Shown: positions 9,427 through 18,402, numbered from the stretch's first letter. The stretch: 64,000 bases of DNA from Saccharothrix algeriensis (GCF_016907655.1 NZ_JAFBCL010000001.1:1364001-1428000), one strand, 5' to 3'. Numbers and translations are program-made. The notes: generated from the sequence alone by a model not told the origin.

Positions 9427-9852
9427 TCAGCCGGCGATCCCCGGGTCGTCGCGCACGGCCGCGACCGCCTCCACCTCCACGAGCTGGTCGTCGTAGCCGA
9501 GGACCGTGACGCCCAGCAGCGTGCTCGGCACGTCGTGGTCGCCGAACGCGGCGCGCACCACGCGCCACGCCGTCACCAGGTCGGCCTGGCGGGTGGTGGC
9601 GACCAGCACGCGCGTGCTGATGACGTCCTCGACGCCCGCGCCGGCCGCGGCCAGCGCGGTGCGCATGTTCTCCACCGCCTTGGCCGCCTGCGCGGCGTAG
9701 TCCCCCACCCCGACGGTCCTGCCGTCGGCGTCCAGCGGGCACGCGCCGGCCAGGAACACCAGGCGGGCGTCGGCGGGCGCGGTCGCGGCGTACGCGTACT
9801 CCGCGACGTCGGACAGCTCGGACGAACGGATCAGCGTAACGGACTTGGCCAT
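9427..9852 (-). CDS. RidA/YjgF/UK114-family deaminase-like protein
   Basis: 141 residues from ATG 9852, chosen because AGGGGGAG lies six bases upstream; an in-frame extension to 9921 lacks a site. The fold markers are VFLAGACPLDADG, the AAQAAKAVENMRTALAAAGAGVEDVISTRV core and the C-terminal GYDDQLVEVEAVA strand. RidA proteins hydrolyse reactive enamine/imine intermediates from PLP enzymes. The usual Arg of the active site falls in ISTRVLVA, and the C-terminal Glu is present in VEVEAVA. It is a single gene, divergent from the F420-type oxidoreductase. Confidence 0.85.
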   Translation of the reverse strand: MAKSVTLIRSSELSDVAEYAYAATAPADARLVFLAGACPLDADGRTVGVGDYAAQAAKAVENMRTALAAAGAGVEDVISTRVLVATTRQADLVTAWRVVRAAFGDHDVPSTLLGVTVLGYDDQLVEVEAVAAVRDDPGIAG

Positions 9853-10106
9853 CGACTCCCCCTGGCGCGGATCGGTGCTCGGACCGCCGATCATGGCACG
9901 AGCCGGGACGACCGCCGGCACGCGTTTCCCACCGGGGGTCGCCGATCCCGCCCGGCCGCTGCCCGCACCGGCGCGTCCGCCGATCGTGCGACCCGGTCAC
10001 ACGTCCGATGCCGTTCACCCGCAAGCCGTTTGCCGACCCGCGGCGGAGGTGTTCCAATCCACAGTGGACTCCGGCACCGGGCGTCGCGGCACGGGAAGGG
10101 CACGAC

Positions 10107-11084
10107 ATGCGCATCGGGTACAAACTGGCTTCGGAGGCGTACGGCCCGCAGGAGCTGGTCCGCCAGGCCGTGCGCGCCGAGGAAGCGGGCTTCGACTTCG
10201 TCGAGATCAGCGACCACTTCCACCCGTGGCTGGACAACCAGGGGCACTCGCCGTTCACCTGGACCGTGCTGGGCGCCATCGCGGCGCGGACCGAGCGGGT
10301 CGGACTGGTCACCGGGGTCACCTGCCCGACCGTGCGGTACCACCCGGCGATCATCGCCCAGGCGGCGGCCACGCTGGCGCTGGTGTCCGACGGCCGGTTC
10401 GCGCTCGGGGTCGGCTCGGGCGAGCGGTTGAACGAGCACGTGGTCGGCCGCGGTTTCCCCGCCGTGCGGGTCCGGCAGAAGATGCTGCGCGAGGCGCTGG
10501 AGATCATCCGCCTGCTGTGGCGGGGCGGTTACCGGTCCTACGACGGGGAGTACCTGCAGCTGGAGGACGCCCGCGTGTTCGACCTGCCGGACACCCCGCC
10601 GGTGATCGCCGTGGCGGCCGGCGGCGGGGACGCGGCGACGATCGCGGCGGAGCTGGGCGACGGGCTGTTCGCCACCGAGCCGCGCGCCGACCTGGTCGAG
10701 CGGTACCGCGCGGCCGGCGGCGCGGGCCCCCGCTACGCCGAGGCCCCGCTCGCCTGGGCGCCCGACGAGCAGACCGCGGTCCGGGCCGCGCTCGACACCT
10801 CGCGGTGGGCGGTGACCGGGTGGAAGGTGATGAGCGAGCTGCCCAACCCCGCCAACTTCGCCGCCGCCACCACGACGGTCACCGAGGCCGACGTGCGCGC
10901 GCAGTTCGCCTGCGGCCCCGACCCGCGCCGGCACCTCGAAGTGGTGCGGCCGTTCGTCGAGGCCGGGTTCGACCACGTCGTGCTGCAGAACGCGGGCCCC
11001 GACCCCGACGGCTTCATCGACTTCTTCCGCGCCGAGCTGGCGCAGGAGCTGCGCGCCCTCTCGCCCCAGCCGATCGGGCTGTGA
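10107..11084 (+). CDS. F420-dependent LLM-class oxidoreductase (G6PDH-like subfamily)
   Basis: 325 residues from ATG 10107 (GGAAGGG lies upstream; the longer frame from 10008 has no site). The opening MRIGYKLASEAYGPQELV, EISDHFHPWLDNQGHSPF, the GLVTGVTCPTVRYHPAI segment and the FALGVGSGERLNEHVVG stretch are hallmarks of the F420-dependent TIM-barrel group that includes glucose-6-phosphate dehydrogenase homologues. The cofactor would be F420 rather than FMN. The substrate cannot be read from the sequence. Glucose-6-phosphate is not guaranteed, because the phosphate-binding residues were not checked. It is monocistronic. Confidence 0.88.
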   Translation: MRIGYKLASEAYGPQELVRQAVRAEEAGFDFVEISDHFHPWLDNQGHSPFTWTVLGAIAARTERVGLVTGVTCPTVRYHPAIIAQAAATLALVSDGRFALGVGSGERLNEHVVGRGFPAVRVRQKMLREALEIIRLLWRGGYRSYDGEYLQLEDARVFDLPDTPPVIAVAAGGGDAATIAAELGDGLFATEPRADLVERYRAAGGAGPRYAEAPLAWAPDEQTAVRAALDTSRWAVTGWKVMSELPNPANFAAATTTVTEADVRAQFACGPDPRRHLEVVRPFVEAGFDHVVLQNAGPDPDGFIDFFRAELAQELRALSPQPIGL

Positions 11085-11165
11085 CCCCGGCCGCCGGGCC
11101 GGGGTGGCCGCCCGGGGTCCGGCTGCGCGCCCCCGCCGCGGGCGGCGGGGGCGGCGCCGCGGTGA

Positions 11166-12383
11166 TCAGGTGTACCAGGTGGGCTCCGGGATCTCGCCGA
11201 GCAGCGCGTACCGGCCGACCTCGGCCCGCTTGTGCGCGATCGGGTCGTGCAGGCTGTGGGTGCGGATGTTGCGCCAGAAGATGTCCAGCCCGACCGAGTT
11301 GGCCGTCGCCCGCGCGCCGGTGACCTCGAAGACGCGGTTGCCGATCTCCAGCCCGGTGTCGATCGCGCGCTGCTTGGCCGCCGCGATGACGACCGCGGCC
11401 TCGCCGCGCTCCCGCTCGGTGACCTCGTCGGCGTGGGCGTTGATCGCCTCGATGAGCCCGGCCGCGCGATCGGCCAGGGCCTCGGCCGCCCACAGCTTGG
11501 CCTGGAGGTCGCCGTAGGTCTCCAGGACGTGGAACTCCTCGACCGCGGAAGACTTGACGTCCAGCGCGTAGGGCCACGGCCGGGTCTTGTCCTTGGTGTA
11601 GGCCGCAGCCGTGGTGAGCGCGCCCTTGGCGATGCCGAGGTAGAAGTTGGTGAACACCAACTGGATCAGGGGCACGTTGAGCGTGTTGTACGTCCTGGGG
11701 CGGAATTCCCCGTCGACGTACCCGGCGGCCTGGGACCAGGGCACGCGCACGCCCTCCACCCGCACGCCGCCGCTCTCGGTGAGCCGCTGGCCGAGGTTGT
11801 CCCAGTCGTCCTCGAACACGATGCCGTCCTGGTGGGACGGGACGATCGCGAAGACGTGCCGGTCGGTGCCCGCCAGCACGCCCTCCAGCACCGTCACGTC
11901 GGAGACCTTGCCGCCGGTGGAGAAGGACTTGCGGCCGGTGAACACCAGCTCGTCGCCCTCCTCGGTGATGACCAGGTCGTCGTCGCGCGGGTTCACCGCG
12001 CCGCCGAAGAACCACCGCTCGCGGGTCGCCCGCTCCTCCACCGCGGCCACCTGCTCCGGGGTGGCGACCAGCCGGGCGGCCCAGGACCACAGGTAGTGGT
12101 AGCCGATCAGCTGGCCGATCGAGCCGTCGCCCGCGGCGACCTCGCGGGTCACCCGGTAGGCCGTGGTCCAGTCCTGCCCGCCGCCGCCGTGCTCGGCCGG
12201 GCCGAGCAGGGTGACCAGCCCGGCGTCCTTGAGCAGCCGGACCTCGGCGTGCGGGGTGGCGCCCGCGCGGTCGCGGGCCACCGCGTCGGTGGCCAGCAGC
12301 GTGGCGACCTGCTGCGCGCGGGCGACCCACTCCTCGGGACCGGTGGGCGTGGTGTGCCAGGTGTGCTGTGCGGAGAGGGTCAC
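11166..12383 (-). CDS. sfnB: SfnB-family acyl-CoA dehydrogenase-like flavoenzyme
   Basis: 405 residues from GTG 12383, overlapping the sfnG stop as GTGA. It has an acyl-CoA dehydrogenase fold: N-terminal helical domain (RLLKDAGLVTLLGPAEHGGGGQDW), middle beta domain (VFTGRKSFSTGGKVSDV, AIVPSHQDGIVF) and C-terminal type 2 helical domain (RVFEVTGARATANSVGLDIFWRNIRTHSLHDP). The C-terminal FWRNIRTHSLHDP matches the SfnB / desulfurisation DszC-like group of flavin monooxygenase-type members. Its role in sulfur scavenging is inferred from homology and coupling to sfnG. Larger frames that fuse it to upstream sequence are shadows. Confidence 0.85.
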   Translation of the reverse strand: MTLSAQHTWHTTPTGPEEWVARAQQVATLLATDAVARDRAGATPHAEVRLLKDAGLVTLLGPAEHGGGGQDWTTAYRVTREVAAGDGSIGQLIGYHYLWSWAARLVATPEQVAAVEERATRERWFFGGAVNPRDDDLVITEEGDELVFTGRKSFSTGGKVSDVTVLEGVLAGTDRHVFAIVPSHQDGIVFEDDWDNLGQRLTESGGVRVEGVRVPWSQAAGYVDGEFRPRTYNTLNVPLIQLVFTNFYLGIAKGALTTAAAYTKDKTRPWPYALDVKSSAVEEFHVLETYGDLQAKLWAAEALADRAAGLIEAINAHADEVTERERGEAAVVIAAAKQRAIDTGLEIGNRVFEVTGARATANSVGLDIFWRNIRTHSLHDPIAHKRAEVGRYALLGEIPEPTWYT

Positions 12384-13744
12384 GGTCGGGCTCCGATCGG
12401 TTCCGGGTCGGTCTTCGGCTCGGGGTCGGCTGCCGGCTGGGCGGCGGACGGTTCGGCGGCGGTGGTGGGTCCCGCGGCGGTGGTGGGTCCCGCGGCTGTG
12501 GTGGGTTCCGCGGCGGACGGTTCGGCGGCGGCGATCGGCTCGACGGTAACGGGCTCGGTGGCGGCGGGCTCGGTGATGGGTCCGGCGGCCTGAGCCACGG
12601 CGGCGGCCCGGGCCACGGCGGCGGTCGGCTCCGCGACGGCGGCCGAGGCGTCGAGGGACGCTTCGAGCTCGCGCACGATCGGCAGCACGGTGCGGCCGAA
12701 GTGGGCGACTTCCTCGTGGTAGTGCAGGAAGCCGAGCAGCAGCAGGTCGACGCCGCGCCGCCGGTACTCCACGATCCGGTGAGCGACCTGCTCGGGCGTG
12801 CCGATCAGGCGGGAGCGGAAGCCGTCGTTGTACTGCACCAGGTCGTCGAACGTCGAGTCGGCCCACATGCCCTTCCTGTCGCCCGTGGCGGCGCCCGCCT
12901 GCCGGACGGCGTCGCGGAACCCCCGCACCGCCTCGACGTCGGCCTTGGCGACGATCTCCCGCAGCGTCTCGCGCGCCTCGGCCTCGGTGTCGCGGGCGAT
13001 GAGGAAGCCGTTGAGCCCGAAGCGCACCCGGCGCCCGTGCGCCCGTGCCGCGGCCCCCACCTCCTCGACCTGCTCGGTGACGCCCTCGAAGTCCTTGCCG
13101 TTGCTGAAGTACCAGTCCGACACGCGCCCGGCCATGGCCCGCGCGGCCGTCGAGTTGCCGCCCTGGAACACCTCCGGGTGCGCGCGGCCGGGGACGGCCG
13201 GGGGCTTGGGCCTGAGGTCGTAGCCGCGCAGCCGGTAGAAGTCGCCCGCGAACTCGGCGGGCTCCTCGGTCCAGCTCGCCCGCAGCACGCGGATGAACTC
13301 CTCGGCGCGCCGGTAGCGCTCGTCGTGCTCCAGCCACGGTTCGCCCAGGGCGGTGAACTCGCCCTTGAACCACCCGCTGACGACGTTGACCGCCGCGCGC
13401 CCGCCGGAGAGGTGGTCGGCGGTGGCGACGAGCTTGGCCAGCACGGCGGGGTGCCACAGGCCGGGGTGCACGGCGGCGATCACCTTCAGCCGCCGCGTGG
13501 CCAGCAGCAGCGCGAGGCTGAAGGCGGTGGACTCTTGCTGGTAGGCGGCGCCGTACCCGGCCAGGTAACGCACCTGGGTGAGCGCGTAGTCGAACCCGTT
13601 GCGCTCCGCGAGCACGGCCAGCTCGCGGTTGTAGTCGTAGGACCAGTCGGTCCGCTGCTCGATGTTGCTGACGACGAGACCACCGCTGACGTTGGGCACC
13701 CAGTAGGCGAACTTCAACGGCTCCCGCTCCCGGTTCTCGGGCAC
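12380..13744 (-). CDS. sfnG: Dimethylsulfone monooxygenase SfnG-like, with an unusual low-complexity tail
   Basis: 454 residues. Residues 1 to about 365 match FMNH2-dependent SfnG: FAYWVPNVSGGLVVSNIEQ, TQVRYLAGYGAAYQQES, AAVHPGLWHPAVLAKL, AAVNVVSGWFKGEFTALGEPW and PEVFQGGNSTAARAM. SfnG oxidises dimethylsulfone to methanesulfinate with reduced FMN supplied by a reductase. No reductase gene is next to it. Residues about 370-454 are an Ala/Pro/Thr/Glu-rich tail built from TTAAGP-type repeats. The family usually ends near 360, so this tail is extra. It overlaps sfnB by four bases. Confidence 0.88.
   Translation of the reverse strand: MPENREREPLKFAYWVPNVSGGLVVSNIEQRTDWSYDYNRELAVLAERNGFDYALTQVRYLAGYGAAYQQESTAFSLALLLATRRLKVIAAVHPGLWHPAVLAKLVATADHLSGGRAAVNVVSGWFKGEFTALGEPWLEHDERYRRAEEFIRVLRASWTEEPAEFAGDFYRLRGYDLRPKPPAVPGRAHPEVFQGGNSTAARAMAGRVSDWYFSNGKDFEGVTEQVEEVGAAARAHGRRVRFGLNGFLIARDTEAEARETLREIVAKADVEAVRGFRDAVRQAGAATGDRKGMWADSTFDDLVQYNDGFRSRLIGTPEQVAHRIVEYRRRGVDLLLLGFLHYHEEVAHFGRTVLPIVRELEASLDASAAVAEPTAAVARAAAVAQAAGPITEPAATEPVTVEPIAAAEPSAAEPTTAAGPTTAAGPTTAAEPSAAQPAADPEPKTDPEPIGARP
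12461..12514. repeat. 18-bp tandem repeat inside the sfnG tail
   Basis: Three units of GGTGGTGGGTCCCGCGGC: 12461-12478 and 12479-12496 identical, 12497-12514 with two changes. Each encodes a six-residue TTAAGP-type unit on the minus strand. Frame is preserved, so unit-number changes would only lengthen the tail. Confidence 0.85.
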
Positions 13745-14103
13745 GGCAGGACTCCGGATCGTGGTGTCGGGCGAGCACTGTCCTCAGTGGACAGCTGTGG
13801 GCGGTTGCGGCCTAGCGGGGGCAACAGCGCTGGCCGGCGACGCGGACGAAGTCCACGTGCCGGCGCCTGGTCAACACGGTCGGTCGCGGCACGGCCCCAC
13901 TCCAACAGCACCGCACCGCCCGGTCAACGCGGAGCAGCGCGGTCCCACAGAGTGAACGCGGGCCGCAATCGGACGGTCACCGGCCCGATCGGCGAGCCGG
14001 GTGACGACACCTCCCGTCCGGGTGAACCGGTGCACTCGGCGGTTCCGGGGCGGCGCGACCGGGCGTGCCAGTGCCCGACGGCCCGGGGCGTTAGTTTGGA
14101 AGC
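13745..14103. promoter_or_regulatory. Divergent promoter region sfnG / histidine kinase, with inverted repeat at 13778-13794
   Basis: About 360 bp with no gene. CTGTCC-TCAGT-GGACAG at 13778-13794 is a perfect 6-bp inverted repeat 34 bp upstream of the sfnG start and is a candidate operator. No clear -10/-35 pair was found. Confidence 0.35.
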
Positions 14104-15348
14104 GTGGCGGAGGTAGGGGGCACCCGGTCGTCGGCGCGGCTCCGGAGGGCGGTGCTCGACGCCCTGCGGGTGCTGGTGTTCGTCGTGGTGAAGGGGACGG
14201 GCCCGGCCCCGGGCAGCAGCCCGCGGGTCCGGTCGACGGTCGTCCTCGGGGCCGCCCTGGCGGTGTTCTTCGCGATCGTGCCGGTCACCCCGGTCCCGTC
14301 CGCCACCGGGGGCCTCGTCGTGGTGGTCGGCGGGCTGCTGGCCGCCCTGCCGGCGCTGGCGGTGCTGTGGCGCCCGCTGGTGGCGTGGCGGTTGGCCGTG
14401 CTGCAGCTGCTGGTCGCGCCGCTGGTCTACGCCCCGCACGTGGACCTCTCCCGGATGTGGGGCTGGCCGTGGACGATGGGGCTGTCCCTCACCGCGGCGT
14501 CCGTGCTCTACCTGGTCGCCGAGACCAACGAGAAGCCGGTCCTGCTCCAGGTGTGGGCGCTGACCACCGCCGCGGTGGCGCCGCACCTGCCCGACTGGCG
14601 CAACCTGCTGCTCGTGGCCGCGCTCGCGGCGGGCGTGGTGCTGCTCGGCAACGCGGTGCGGCTGCGCCGGCAGGCCGACCACCGGCGGCTGGTCGAGCAG
14701 TCCAAGGCGCACGCGCTGGAGGAGCGCGCCCGCATCGCCCGCGAGCTGCACGACGTCGTCAGCCACCACATGTCCGCGCTCGTGCTGCGCGCCGACGCGG
14801 CGGCGTACCGGCTGCCCGACCTGACCCCCGAGGTGCGCGCCGAGTTCGACGTGGTGCAGCGGATGGCCCGCGACGGGCTCGCCGAGATGCGCCGGATGCT
14901 CGGCGTGCTGCGGTCGCCCGACGACGCGCCGGGCGCCGCGCCGCAGCCCGGCCCGGAGGACGTGGCCGGGATGGTGGCGCGGTTCCGGGCGACGGGCGCC
15001 GAGGTCGCCCTGCGGGTGGACGGCGACCTGGGCCGGCTGCCCGCGGGCGTCGGGCTCTCGGCCTACCGGATCGTCCAGGAAGCGCTGAGCAACAGCGGGC
15101 GGCACGCGCCGGGCGCCGCCGTCTCGGTCGAGCTGGCCGTCGTCGGCGGGCGGCTGCGGGTCACCGCGCGGAACGCGGCGGGGCTGCGGCCGGCGCTCGA
15201 CGTGGACCCGGCCCGGCCCCGGCACGGCCTGGTGGGCATGGGCGAGCGGGTCCGGGCGCTGGGCGGCGGGTTCTCCGCGGGCCCCACCCCGGACGGGGGC
15301 TTCGCGGTGGTCGCGGACCTGCCGCTGGACGAGGGGGGCGACGGGTGA
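14104..15348 (+). CDS. Sensor histidine kinase, NarL/DesK type
   Basis: 414 residues. Residues about 20-190 form five or six membrane helices (VVLGAALAVFFAIV, VVVVGGLLAALPALAV, LLVAALAAGVVLLGNAV) with no large outer domain. The HisKA_3 dimerisation box ERARIARELHDVVSHHMSAL has His216 as phosphoacceptor. The HATPase_c domain shows the N-box AYRIVQEALSNSGRHA and a G-box at GLVGMGERV. The tail of the ATPase lacks a strong GxGxG. It is translationally coupled to the response regulator by GTGA. The signal is unknown. Confidence 0.9.
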   Translation: MAEVGGTRSSARLRRAVLDALRVLVFVVVKGTGPAPGSSPRVRSTVVLGAALAVFFAIVPVTPVPSATGGLVVVVGGLLAALPALAVLWRPLVAWRLAVLQLLVAPLVYAPHVDLSRMWGWPWTMGLSLTAASVLYLVAETNEKPVLLQVWALTTAAVAPHLPDWRNLLLVAALAAGVVLLGNAVRLRRQADHRRLVEQSKAHALEERARIARELHDVVSHHMSALVLRADAAAYRLPDLTPEVRAEFDVVQRMARDGLAEMRRMLGVLRSPDDAPGAAPQPGPEDVAGMVARFRATGAEVALRVDGDLGRLPAGVGLSAYRIVQEALSNSGRHAPGAAVSVELAVVGGRLRVTARNAAGLRPALDVDPARPRHGLVGMGERVRALGGGFSAGPTPDGGFAVVADLPLDEGGDG

Positions 15349-16016
15349 CGACGACGGTGCTGATCGCGGACGACCAGGCGATGATCCGGGAGAGCTTCCG
15401 GGTCGCCCTGGACAGCCGGCCGGACCTGGCGGTGGTCGGCGAGGCCGCGACCGGCTCCGAGGCGGTGGCCCTGGCCCGCGCCCTCGCGCCGGACGTCGTG
15501 CTGATGGACGTCCGGATGCCGCTGATGGACGGCCTGGAGGCCACCCGGCGCATCCTGGCCGACGGCGCCGGGCGATCGCGGGTGCTGGTGCTCACGACGT
15601 TCGACCTCGACGAGCACGTCTACGGGGCGCTGCGCGCCGGTGCGAGCGGGTTCATGCTGAAGGACTCGCCGCTGGCGGACCTGATGAACGCGGTCCGGGT
15701 GGTGGCGGCGGGCCACACGCTGTTCGCGCCCTCGGTCACCCGCCGCCTGGTCGCCGCGTTCGCCGAGCGCGCCGCCGGCCGGCCCGACCCCGCGGCCCTG
15801 GCCGGGCTGACCCCCCGCGAGGTGGAGGTGCTGCGCCTGGTCGCGCGCGGCCTGTCGAACGCCGAGATCGCCGGCGCGCTCACGATCGCCGAGCAGACGG
15901 CCAAGAGTCACGTCAGCCGGGTGCTGACCAAGCTCGGGCTGCGCGACCGCGCCCAGGCCGTCGTGCTGGCCTACGAATCGGGCCTGGTGACGCCGAACGA
16001 GGGCCCCAGGGAGTAG
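15345..16016 (+). CDS. NarL/FixJ-family response regulator
   Basis: 223 residues from GTG 15345, sharing GTGA with the kinase stop. The receiver domain is at residues 1-125: acidic pair D9-D10, phospho-acceptor Asp55 in VVLMDVRMP, and Lys in GFMLKDSPL. The LuxR-type HTH (LTPREVEVLRLVARGLSNAEIA, then TAKSHVSRVLTKLGLRDRAQAV) is at about 150-210. It is the partner of the kinase just upstream. A 15-bp tandem repeat starts two bases after its TAG stop. Confidence 0.92.
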   Translation: MTTTVLIADDQAMIRESFRVALDSRPDLAVVGEAATGSEAVALARALAPDVVLMDVRMPLMDGLEATRRILADGAGRSRVLVLTTFDLDEHVYGALRAGASGFMLKDSPLADLMNAVRVVAAGHTLFAPSVTRRLVAAFAERAAGRPDPAALAGLTPREVEVLRLVARGLSNAEIAGALTIAEQTAKSHVSRVLTKLGLRDRAQAVVLAYESGLVTPNEGPRE

Positions 16017-16018
16017 GA

Positions 16019-16108
16019 CCCGGCCGACCGCACCCCGGCCGACCGCACCCCGGCCGACCGCACCCCGGCCGACTGCACCCCGGCCGGCAGCGCCCCGGCC
16101 GGCAGCGC
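16019..16108. repeat. Six-unit 15-bp minisatellite
   Basis: Units of CCCGGCCGACCGCAC: 16019, 16034 and 16049 identical; 16064 with one change; 16079 and 16094 are the variant CCCGGCCGGCAGCGC. It begins immediately after the response-regulator stop and lies in the space before the mannosyltransferase. No gene is inside it. Confidence 0.9.
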
Positions 16109-16250
16109 CCTGCGGACCGCGACCCGGTCGACCGCTACCCGAGGGGTGGTACCCCGGTACTGCCCCCGGCCGACCCGGTACCGGCGGGCGAGGGCAGGAC
16201 ACCACCGCGGCGGGACGACCTGCGCGCCGCCCGTGCCTACCGTCCGGTGG

Positions 16251-17609
16251 GTGATCGACACCGCGCCGCCCCGCTCCCCGCTCCTGTCGCGCCCGGCCCA
16301 CCGGACCCTGGTCGCCGGCGGTCTGGCCGGGGTCGCGGTCGTCGCGGTCGCGCTGCTGTGGTGGCGGTGGGGGTGGCCCCTGGGGATCGACAGCGCGGTG
16401 TACCGCTCCGGGGCGTTGGCCGTGGTCGACGGCCAGGACCTCTACGGGCGGCTGGCCGCGACCCCGGAGTGGTCGCCGGACCTCCCGTTCGCCTACCCGC
16501 CGACCGCGGCGCTGCTGTTCCTCCCGCTGGCCGTGCTGCCAGCGCAGCTCGCCTGGGGCGCCATGGCGCTGTCGACCGTCGCGGGCCTGGTCGTAGTGGT
16601 GCGCCTGGTGCACGCGCACTCGCCGTCCGCCGCGCGGTCCGCGCCTCCCCTGCTGCTCCTGCTCGCGCTGGAACCGGTGTGGCGCACGCTCGGGCTCGGG
16701 CAGGTCAACGTCGTGCTCATGGCGCTGGTCTTCGTGGACGTGCTGGTGCTGCGCGGTTCCCGCTGCGGCGGGGTGCTCGTCGGCCTCGCCGCGGCGATCA
16801 AGCTGACGCCGTTGATCTTCGTGCTGCACCTGCTGGTCACGCGTCGGCGCGCCGACGCGCTGCGGGCGCTCGGCGCGTTCGCCGGGCTCGGCGGCGTGGC
16901 GTTCGCGGTGCTGCCCGGTGACACGGCGCGGTACTGGGGCACGGCCGTCCTGGGCGCCAACGGCGCGATGTCCAACGCCTGGTGGGGCAACCAGTCGCTC
17001 AACGGCCTGGTCCAGCGACCGGCGGGCGATCGGCTCGTGGCGACACCGGTCCTGGTGCTGCTGGTCGCCGCCTGCGCCACGGCCGCGGCGCTGCTCGCGC
17101 GGGCCGCCGAACAGCGCGGCGACCGGGTGGAGGCCCTGCTGGTCACGGGTTTCTGCGGGGTGCTCGTCAGCCCGGTCTCGTGGACCCACCACTGGGTGTG
17201 GGTGGCGCCGCTGTGCGTGCTGGTCGCGGCGCGGGGCCGGCGGGCGGTGCCGGTCGTCGCCCTGGTCGTGGCGTGGTCCAGCGGTTGGGCGTTCGGGCTC
17301 GTGCCGCGCGGCGACGGCCGGGAGCAGGCGTGGACGCCGCTGGAGTCGTTGGCGGGCAACGCCTACGTCCTCGGCGCGCTGGTGGCGGGCGCGGCCCTCG
17401 CCGCCCGCTCGGCCAAGCGCCGGTCCGGGACCGGGCCGAGCGCCGGCCGGAGCGGTGGAGGCCCCGCGGACCGCGGTGGCGGCGGCTCGTGCTCGTCGGC
17501 GGACGAGGCGCCCGGGACAGCGCCGGGCGCCCGTTCGACCTGGTCCGACAGGGGCGCGGCGACCTCCGGCACCGAGGGGGAGGCCGGGTCCGGGGTGGCG
17601 CGTTCGTGA
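16251..17609 (+). CDS. GT87-family (DUF2029) polyprenol-phosphate mannosyltransferase
   Basis: 452 residues from GTG 16251; the frame is open to 16146 but that part has no start site or plausible composition. About ten membrane helices are visible. The first outer loop has GIDSAVYRSGALAVVDGQDLY, where the Asp matches the catalytic Asp of the alpha-1,2-mannosyltransferases (PimE-type) that use polyprenyl-phosphate-mannose. PFAYPPTAALLFLP and GQVNVVLMALVFVDV are also family signatures, as is SWTHHWVW late in the protein. It probably adds mannose to a lipid or glycan on the outer face of the membrane. The last 70 residues are Gly/Ser-rich and cytoplasmic. No partner glycan genes are nearby. Confidence 0.85.
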   Translation: MIDTAPPRSPLLSRPAHRTLVAGGLAGVAVVAVALLWWRWGWPLGIDSAVYRSGALAVVDGQDLYGRLAATPEWSPDLPFAYPPTAALLFLPLAVLPAQLAWGAMALSTVAGLVVVVRLVHAHSPSAARSAPPLLLLLALEPVWRTLGLGQVNVVLMALVFVDVLVLRGSRCGGVLVGLAAAIKLTPLIFVLHLLVTRRRADALRALGAFAGLGGVAFAVLPGDTARYWGTAVLGANGAMSNAWWGNQSLNGLVQRPAGDRLVATPVLVLLVAACATAAALLARAAEQRGDRVEALLVTGFCGVLVSPVSWTHHWVWVAPLCVLVAARGRRAVPVVALVVAWSSGWAFGLVPRGDGREQAWTPLESLAGNAYVLGALVAGAALAARSAKRRSGTGPSAGRSGGGPADRGGGGSCSSADEAPGTAPGARSTWSDRGAATSGTEGEAGSGVARS

Positions 17610-17619
17610 ACGGCTGTAG

Positions 17620-17683
17620 TTAGGACTCCTGAAGGTTGAGCTGTCGCCGATCCCGTGCCAGGAGGTATGGTTAGGAGTCCTCA
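17620..17683. promoter_or_regulatory. Paired operators for the MarR-type regulator
   Basis: TTAGGACTCCTGA (17620-17632) and TTAGGAGTCCTCA (17671-17683) are two near-palindromic copies with centres 51 bp apart, about five helical turns on the same DNA face. The second overlaps the edge of a -10-like TATGGT (17666-17671), 27 bp before the regulator GTG. Autorepression with looping or cooperative binding is inference. Confidence 0.65.
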
Positions 17684-17709
17684 GCAACACGATCGGGGGT
17701 GGACCGGGA

Positions 17710-18402
17710 GTGCGAGACCAGGGCGGCGACAGCACGCAGGGCGACGACGCCGACGAGAACGGCACCGACGGCGCCCTGCCCGCCGAGACCACGGCGGTGG
17801 CCAAGGCCGACACCGAGCTCGACCGGCGGCTGGTCGCGGCGCTGGAGCGGATCGGCCACGTCACCCGCACCCTGCTGTGGCGTGACGCCTACAGCACCGG
17901 GATGAGCCCCATGCAGGCCCAACTGCTGCTGCACCTGGACACCAGGCGGCAGGCGCACCGGGTGGGCGACCTCGCCGCCGAGTTCGACGTCTCGCCCCCG
18001 ACGATCAGCGACGCCCTCGCCGCCCTGCGCCGCAAGGGGCTCGTCGCCCGCGAGCAGGACCCGAACGACCGCCGCAGCTTCAGCTTCACCCCGACCCCGG
18101 AGGGCGCCCGCGTCGCGGCGGACCTCACGTCGTGGGCCGACCCGATCACCGCGCAGCTGCCGGTGGTCACCGCGGAGCAGAAGGCCGCGACGCTCCGGCT
18201 GCTGCTGACGATGATCGCCGGGCTGCACCGGCAGGGCGTGCTCGCCGTCGCCCGGACGTGCCTGACCTGCCGGTTCTTCGTGCGCGACGCGCACCCGGAC
18301 ACCGACCTGGTCCACCACTGCCGCCTGCTGGACACCGCGTTCTCCGACGCCGCGCTGCGCGTGGACTGCGCCGAGCACCAAGCGGCCGACCCCACCGGCT
18401 GA
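17710..18402 (+). CDS. MarR-family regulator with a C-terminal four-cysteine cluster
   Basis: 230 residues. An acidic 30-residue lead is followed by a winged helix (about 65-140: MSPMQAQLLLHL, AAEFDVSPPTISDALAALRRKGLV with wing REQDPNDRRSFSF). The C-terminus holds Cys184-x2-Cys187, Cys204 and Cys220 in ARTCLTCRFF, HHCRLLD and VDCAEH. This arrangement could bind Zn or an Fe-S cluster and make the repressor redox or metal sensitive; this is inference. The start is GTG 17710, with a weak purine stretch before it. It is preceded by two matching palindromic sites, consistent with autoregulation. Confidence 0.85.
   Translation: MRDQGGDSTQGDDADENGTDGALPAETTAVAKADTELDRRLVAALERIGHVTRTLLWRDAYSTGMSPMQAQLLLHLDTRRQAHRVGDLAAEFDVSPPTISDALAALRRKGLVAREQDPNDRRSFSFTPTPEGARVAADLTSWADPITAQLPVVTAEQKAATLRLLLTMIAGLHRQGVLAVARTCLTCRFFVRDAHPDTDLVHHCRLLDTAFSDAALRVDCAEHQAADPTG

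Noticed and set aside
11166-13778. 870-residue minus-strand frame covering sfnB and more
   Set aside because: The N-terminal 465 residues are out-of-frame sfnG shadow; the real sfnB starts at GTG 12383.
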